Program-made: the position numbers and the translations under genes | The notes under the pieces: generated by a model | The model's input: the letters and a program-made list of their open reading frames with translations, nothing else | What the model was told of the DNA's origin: nothing | Databases searched by the model: none | Source of the DNA: a virus | Virus record (IMG/VR): IMGVR_UViG_3300007760_001422 | Coordinates: 1 to 64,000 of that record | Strand: one strand, 5' to 3' | Length of the DNA stretch: 64,000 nucleotides | Shown: one piece after another, positions 60,701-64,000 of the stretch | Numbering within the stretch: the stretch's first letter is position 1 | How the letters are laid out: each line of letters opens with the position of its first letter

Positions 60701-61636
60701 CCTCCCAAGCTCAACATCTTGTTTTGAATGCCCCGAATTGGTACCAGTCATCCATCGTCCATCTGCCATTTGGTGCACCATTCCATGATGTTGATTGCCA
60801 TCGGAATCGCGAAAAACTATAGTCTTAGAAGCCGTTTTATAATTTTCTATAATGGTTTGATGTGTGCAATTTGCATATTCTGCGTAAACATGGCCCGCAT
60901 CATTAAGGGGGGCGCCTAGTGCGTCTTCTGGGAGTTTTATATATGATACAATAAAATAAGTTAAATCTTTTGGATTACTATCGACATTATCGATATAATC
61001 GAAAAAATAATTTTTTACACGATTTCCACTTTTATCATAACTGTGTGTCACGCTTTTTGTTATATAACCTTTCCCTAGGAGATCTGAAAGGGTTAAATCA
61101 TGTTCTATGATATTCTGACCCAGCTGTTTCTCGTAGTGTTGTTGTAGACTTTGTTCGTGAGACGAGGGGCTGTGGCCGGGGACGTATTTGCCAAAAACCC
61201 AGTATAAAGGCGTAGTCATGGCGGGGCCGGGAAGGAGCGCTTTCATAACGGAATTATTTTTTGGAAGCGTGCTTCTTATAATTTTAACGTGTATATAATT
61301 TAATATATCAAGTTGTGAGCCCGGGCCGTAAGAAGTATCAAAAAGCCACAAATTATCCTCTTCTTCTTTAACGGACAATTTTAAGTGAACTTTTAGTGTG
61401 CCTTGGTTAGTCCAGCTTGATCCTTGGCCGCCTAGACCGGAGAGCCCCCATGTCTCTGGTGACATTGAAGCCCATGCCCTCTTTAGTGCCTCCTCTTGTT
61501 CATAACTAATGGCCTTTTCTCGTTGGATGTGAGGGTCTTTTCGAGCTGTGTTTGCCGCGTCCCAATTTGCAACGCTTTCTAGTCCCACTGTATTAATTTC
61601 TATGCATGGCATTAGTGAATCTTGTAGCATCGTCAT
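57737..61636 (-). CDS. Very large structural protein, unknown
   Basis: 1299 residues, the largest protein here, with no recognised domain. It has mixed alpha/beta text. There is a helical region near 640-760 (KKLESAVTSLEAYLHEASRQ, IKIVIDLISDLIRKVETTMG), a beta-rich part before it, and a C-terminal helical Ala/Glu-rich tail ending GTMGTGGYE. It shares overlapping start/stop codons with both neighbours (61633-62649 and 54942-57737), so the three are one translational unit. A baseplate scaffold role is inferred from size and company. Confidence 0.5.
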   Translation of the reverse strand: MTMLQDSLMPCIEINTVGLESVANWDAANTARKDPHIQREKAISYEQEEALKRAWASMSPETWGLSGLGGQGSSWTNQGTLKVHLKLSVKEEEDNLWLFDTSYGPGSQLDILNYIHVKIIRSTLPKNNSVMKALLPGPAMTTPLYWVFGKYVPGHSPSSHEQSLQQHYEKQLGQNIIEHDLTLSDLLGKGYITKSVTHSYDKSGNRVKNYFFDYIDNVDSNPKDLTYFIVSYIKLPEDALGAPLNDAGHVYAEYANCTHQTIIENYKTASKTIVFRDSDGNQHHGMVHQMADGRWMTGTNSGHSKQDVELGRVKYLTRSVENNINIQDFRLTKAVNNIAKDFASTFIKNEFVNKSKNLQFYADIKDISFKNSLTTELFMSRGRFGQCSGLFGIHFQRVLEENSAFPGLYKNPTIASELLSLASIKKLSIKRRRVKEINSINKLGGNITGHVSYNNENPLLIVQVEDEDLKFGHYVKDQFGSVKATKVGDVTGGGWTGLMERVELTGLGTVTYVTKEETKFVTDDQAEIDPETGEVKATEGNEITTTVTEKTLEPEESLRFYSFSDWDLGKTKDMKAGQGQFPKHTGQYQYKVEVELIDNTVVYIQSKIKKLESAVTSLEAYLHEASRQSFQQHVLDPSGKLQASSVMGNYDSTTGKFSNAFISRWEEPENRQIRNNALKDYVEIFDALSTKSMNFFKAYIPYFQILIHPRTGSPEGIKIVIDLISDLIRKVETTMGKSITRLTTYSRDEKTNSSKQNKAAKRNIKFEKWFSSVFDASVPRGVGYEYLNAHGPIEKASWGSGLRKMPRYTTKGYINRTMKEFEKYFQINKSGQLEQDSTISAAKIKQLKLQSIFEEDFLRKNLFSYLSPSSVSVRSFTESEIHNGTPGGKEDDGYVSFLEKGDQLFLDPKQREIIAKIVRFNSLRRSPQVPLLKIKINPHSSMNTQEQVLSSQLTPLFAEMSNITARPLRVTTKNMENMKSIFVDAETVMGSGSLFISGSFRKERFANEGKDRLEEEAMASTIPLYRHLLKNQIFGYEHENLAGIKKKEKIPRSPHNMTVHNFDINSTNHFLHHMSEKDIASLPLQLKSFLVNSVSPTAVVHDWFKAKLFEASPEGSLGTAALGNQPHVESLTDPMAGYDLAGAFYINYMKLMEVQVLQGFDKSSTGELLLNRPNWRTLKESEDWSDKEGAKTLICRLKPYYHSELRIRPSKKMELPTIDEYFIIEPSTSESAQAAVKKELESKSDAIIQAFEIDLKAQLGYLKAVEAAAAKNQQTGTEQTFEEAGGKSDKGTMGTGGYE

Positions 61637-62649
61637 TCTTCACAGTCCTCATATTCTTCAACAATTTCTTCAACAGTGAGTTCTTCACAGACTCTAACTA
61701 TATCAGTATTAACAGGATCAATAAATTCGTGCTCTGATGTGGGAATATGCTTCCATGAATTATATATATCACATGGCTCTATTTCATCATCAACCAAAAT
61801 ATTAAAATAGTATTCAGCAAAATTCGAATCAATATCGCCTATTTCTTCTTGGCCGGTTATTTGATTCATCTCTCGTTTAACAAATGGTAATAGTTTTAAA
61901 TGCTCAACCACCACAGTTTCCGTGCCTTGGGTTGTTTCTTCTTGCTCGACTTCATATATTTCTATTTCAAAATTTTCATTTGTAAATTCAGCATGTTCTT
62001 CTTTAACATAAATTAAAATATTCTCATGTTCAATATCAACGCCAGTCATGCCGCCGGCTGCACCATCTTCGTAGGTCGTGAAGCTATCATCTGCAGGCAT
62101 CTTTCCAGAGTCCCCATCGTCGTCGTCACCTTCATCCTCGTCATCCCAGTTCTTATCATAAACAATATTTGTCGTTGATTCTACGTGCAGTTGAGGTATC
62201 TTTAAAGTTTGTGTGGAGCCGGTCAAAAATTCTACAGAGCCTTCAACTATTTCACCGGTCAAAAACCTAAGATGCCATGCTGGAATATATTCACTTGATA
62301 ATTCGGAAGTACCTAGAGGGTTTGGTAGTGTATAATTCTTTTCGTTATCTGGTTGCGGAATGTAATTCGAATCCATCAAGCTTCGGCGTTTTTCTTCTAA
62401 ATAAGATTTAACATTTTCCTCAACACCCGTATATGCGCCTTGTGGCTTGTGGCGAGGGACCTCTTTGATCCTGTTAGTAATGTCGTTTTGATCTTCTTGG
62501 AGACCAGCATATTCTGAATCATAGACTACATCGTCATCAAAAAACGCATAATAAACCGGGCTAAGTTTTCCTTCAGCCAACAAAGATCTGCCGAAACGAG
62601 TTAACTTAAAATCTATTACCTCTTCTTTTCTATTAAAAAATTCTGACAT
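61633..62649 (-). CDS. Structural protein with 'LTxxGR' N-terminal module
   Basis: 338 residues. FNRKEEVIDFKLTRFGRSLL then KLSPVYYAFFDDDVVYDSEY parallels the N-terminus of 53950-54885. The middle carries a very acidic linker (DDEDEGDDDDGDSGK). The C-terminus is Glu-rich (CEELTVEEIVEEYEDCEE). EYIPAWHLRFLTGEIVEGSV is another conserved-looking segment. It is probably part of the same tail substructure as the 1299- and 931-residue proteins. Confidence 0.55.
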   Translation of the reverse strand: MSEFFNRKEEVIDFKLTRFGRSLLAEGKLSPVYYAFFDDDVVYDSEYAGLQEDQNDITNRIKEVPRHKPQGAYTGVEENVKSYLEEKRRSLMDSNYIPQPDNEKNYTLPNPLGTSELSSEYIPAWHLRFLTGEIVEGSVEFLTGSTQTLKIPQLHVESTTNIVYDKNWDDEDEGDDDDGDSGKMPADDSFTTYEDGAAGGMTGVDIEHENILIYVKEEHAEFTNENFEIEIYEVEQEETTQGTETVVVEHLKLLPFVKREMNQITGQEEIGDIDSNFAEYYFNILVDDEIEPCDIYNSWKHIPTSEHEFIDPVNTDIVRVCEELTVEEIVEEYEDCEE

Positions 62650-62691
62650 TTAATTTCCCATCATCTATAAGTATTTGCTAGCCATAAAAAT

Positions 62692-64000
62692 CTAAAAGCT
62701 TCCGGGGGGAAGTTTATCAAACTCACTCTTTTTCATTCCTTCTTGTTCAGCCTCTTTTTTGGTTTTCGACATCTCTTCATCTGATGCTGATATGCCATAC
62801 TGTGTCGCTTTTTTCGATTTGGCGGCCTTCATAAGCTTTTTCTCATCCGGGGTCATATGTTTATATTCTTTAGGAATATCGATGCCCTCGCCACTCTTTG
62901 TATACATATCAATATCTGCATCCATTTTTATTGACTCCACCAAAGAACAATAATCATATGGCCAGTTAAAGTTATAGTCTGGTTCGGTGGCCTTGGTTCC
63001 GTCGTTGGATCCATGCTTAAATTTAAATTTAAAACCTGTATCATCCGCGGAGTCAAGCGTTTTTTCATAGTAATTCCATTTTGCTTTTTGTTTTACTTTA
63101 AAGACCATCCACTGTATGTTTGATAAATGGCCACCGTTATTATAGCCCTGTTCCACCCATGGACCAAGCAGTTCGCTTTGATCTATTTTGTGTGTTATCG
63201 TTCTTTCTTCAATCTTTATCTGCTTGGCCTTCTCTGGTAATAGATTTTGCCACATGTCTGCCAAGTCTTGTCTGTCAAAAGTACGTGAAAATTCAAATAT
63301 ATACATCATGATTGGTTCTACGCCGCCGGTGCCGGCAGGGATATCATGAAAAGCCCCAGATTCCTTATAAAACAAGGCATTAAGCCACGAAGGTAGCACG
63401 TATCGTTGCATTTTTTCTACCATATTTATTATACTTTGGCCCGGAATCATATCATCTAGACCGGGGAACTGCATTGGGGCCTGATCCTTCTTGCCATTTG
63501 CCATCTCTACCGCAGCATCAAACAATGGACGAGGAATAGTTGCAAAGTATCTTTTTCCCTCATCCTCAAAGAAAGGAACAGCAATAACTGCTTCACTGAT
63601 TGTTTTAGAACTGCGTATTTTGCCCACTGCAGATGGCTTGGATTTTTGGAATCCGCAGCGATCAGCCAGTGAAAAGACTTTTTTGCCCCAGCCTAATGGT
63701 TTCGGAGCGTCGGGATTGGCGCCGGCAGAGGTCAATACATCTTCTTCTTCTGTGGGTATTCTGGAGCCGTTAACATATGGTGTATTTAATGGATCCATTA
63801 TTTGTACAAAGAAGCCATCTTTTTCTGGCATAGCACCATACTGGTGCCACATTCCTTTAGTGAACGAGCCCGTGCCATATGGCAGCGATACAGCATGATC
63901 ATCTGCGTGACCATTGCTGTGATCAATACTAGTGTCGGGCCATGTTACTGATGAAGTGGCTGCGTTCTTGAAATTTAACACCGGGCTTTCCCACTTGGTT
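62692..64000 (-). CDS. Partial large structural protein (N-terminus outside the window)
   Basis: The frame is open to base 64000; the first visible codons read TKWESPVLNFKNAATSSVTW. An internal GTG at 63981 could be mistaken for a start, but the reading through it looks continuous. About 436 residues are visible. Segments include GKRYFATIPRPLFDAAVEMA, MIPGQSIINMVEKMQRYVLP and YNNGGHLSNIQWMVFKVKQK. The C-terminus is a Lys/Glu-rich helix (KKLMKAAKSKKATQYG) followed by PPGSF. No domain recognised; location suggests a tail component. Confidence 0.55.
   Translation of the reverse strand, partial: TKWESPVLNFKNAATSSVTWPDTSIDHSNGHADDHAVSLPYGTGSFTKGMWHQYGAMPEKDGFFVQIMDPLNTPYVNGSRIPTEEEDVLTSAGANPDAPKPLGWGKKVFSLADRCGFQKSKPSAVGKIRSSKTISEAVIAVPFFEDEGKRYFATIPRPLFDAAVEMANGKKDQAPMQFPGLDDMIPGQSIINMVEKMQRYVLPSWLNALFYKESGAFHDIPAGTGGVEPIMMYIFEFSRTFDRQDLADMWQNLLPEKAKQIKIEERTITHKIDQSELLGPWVEQGYNNGGHLSNIQWMVFKVKQKAKWNYYEKTLDSADDTGFKFKFKHGSNDGTKATEPDYNFNWPYDYCSLVESIKMDADIDMYTKSGEGIDIPKEYKHMTPDEKKLMKAAKSKKATQYGISASDEEMSKTKKEAEQEGMKKSEFDKLPPGSF

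Overview
This window is about 64 kb of a dsDNA tailed-phage genome, or a prophage-like relative, with T4-type (myovirus) head and tail genes. Every gene I can support reads on the minus strand, so transcription runs from base 64000 towards base 1. The evidence is a nearly complete T4-style morphogenesis set (TerL, portal, prohead protease, scaffold, gp23-like capsid, neck proteins, gp15-like terminator, contractile sheath, tube, gp26-like chaperone, tape measure, LysM baseplate protein). With it come a UvsX-like recombinase, a gp32-like SSB, a DnaG-type primase, a RuvC-like resolvase and an Mre11/Rad50 protein. The spanin-like and lipoprotein genes suggest a Gram-negative host. The overall flavour (ThyX, phage-encoded ribosomal protein bS21, S74 fibres, small proteins starting with a basic amphipathic helix) resembles marine T4-like phages. 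The host cannot be named from this sequence.

Layout in transcription order: (i) 64000-51587, large tail, baseplate or fibre-associated proteins, several without recognisable homologues and some paralogous. (ii) 51585-46431, RuvC-like resolvase, primase, a fused SbcD-SbcC protein and an FmdB-type zinc ribbon. (iii) 46386-43377, a lysis module: two small holin candidates, an M15 peptidase, a GH25 muramidase, a lipoprotein and two membrane/coiled-coil spanin candidates. (iv) 43358-34753, TerL, portal, protease, several head-associated unknowns and bS21. (v) 34723-30181, two fibres with C-terminal S74 chaperone domains and two small structural proteins. (vi) 29559-10093, scaffold, capsid, neck, tail, tape measure and baseplate. 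(vii) 10080-2109, a family A DNA polymerase, a divergent FtsZ/tubulin-like GTPase, SSB, UvsX, a secreted basic protein, a ParB-like protein, ThyX and a FEN nuclease. (viii) 2088-1, an accessory end with a zinc protein, a restriction-endonuclease-like protein, a DNA methyltransferase, a tRNA half-gene and small genes.

Points that stand out: an FtsZ-like protein in a T4-type phage; a restriction-modification-like pair next to a tRNA gene cut exactly in its anticodon loop; two single-gene cassettes each bracketed by a duplicated ribosome-binding site plus start codon; an Mre11-Rad50 single-chain fusion; a likely +1/-2 recoding site between the tube and tape-measure genes; a repeated upstream element (ACTATTTATT-like) that may be this phage's late promoter, twice placed so close to an ATG that the transcript would be leaderless; and a family of small proteins sharing an N-terminal basic helix that may be a capsid-targeting peptide.

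No gene-free stretch exceeds about 160 bases. No complete tRNA, rRNA, CRISPR array, insertion sequence or integrase was found.
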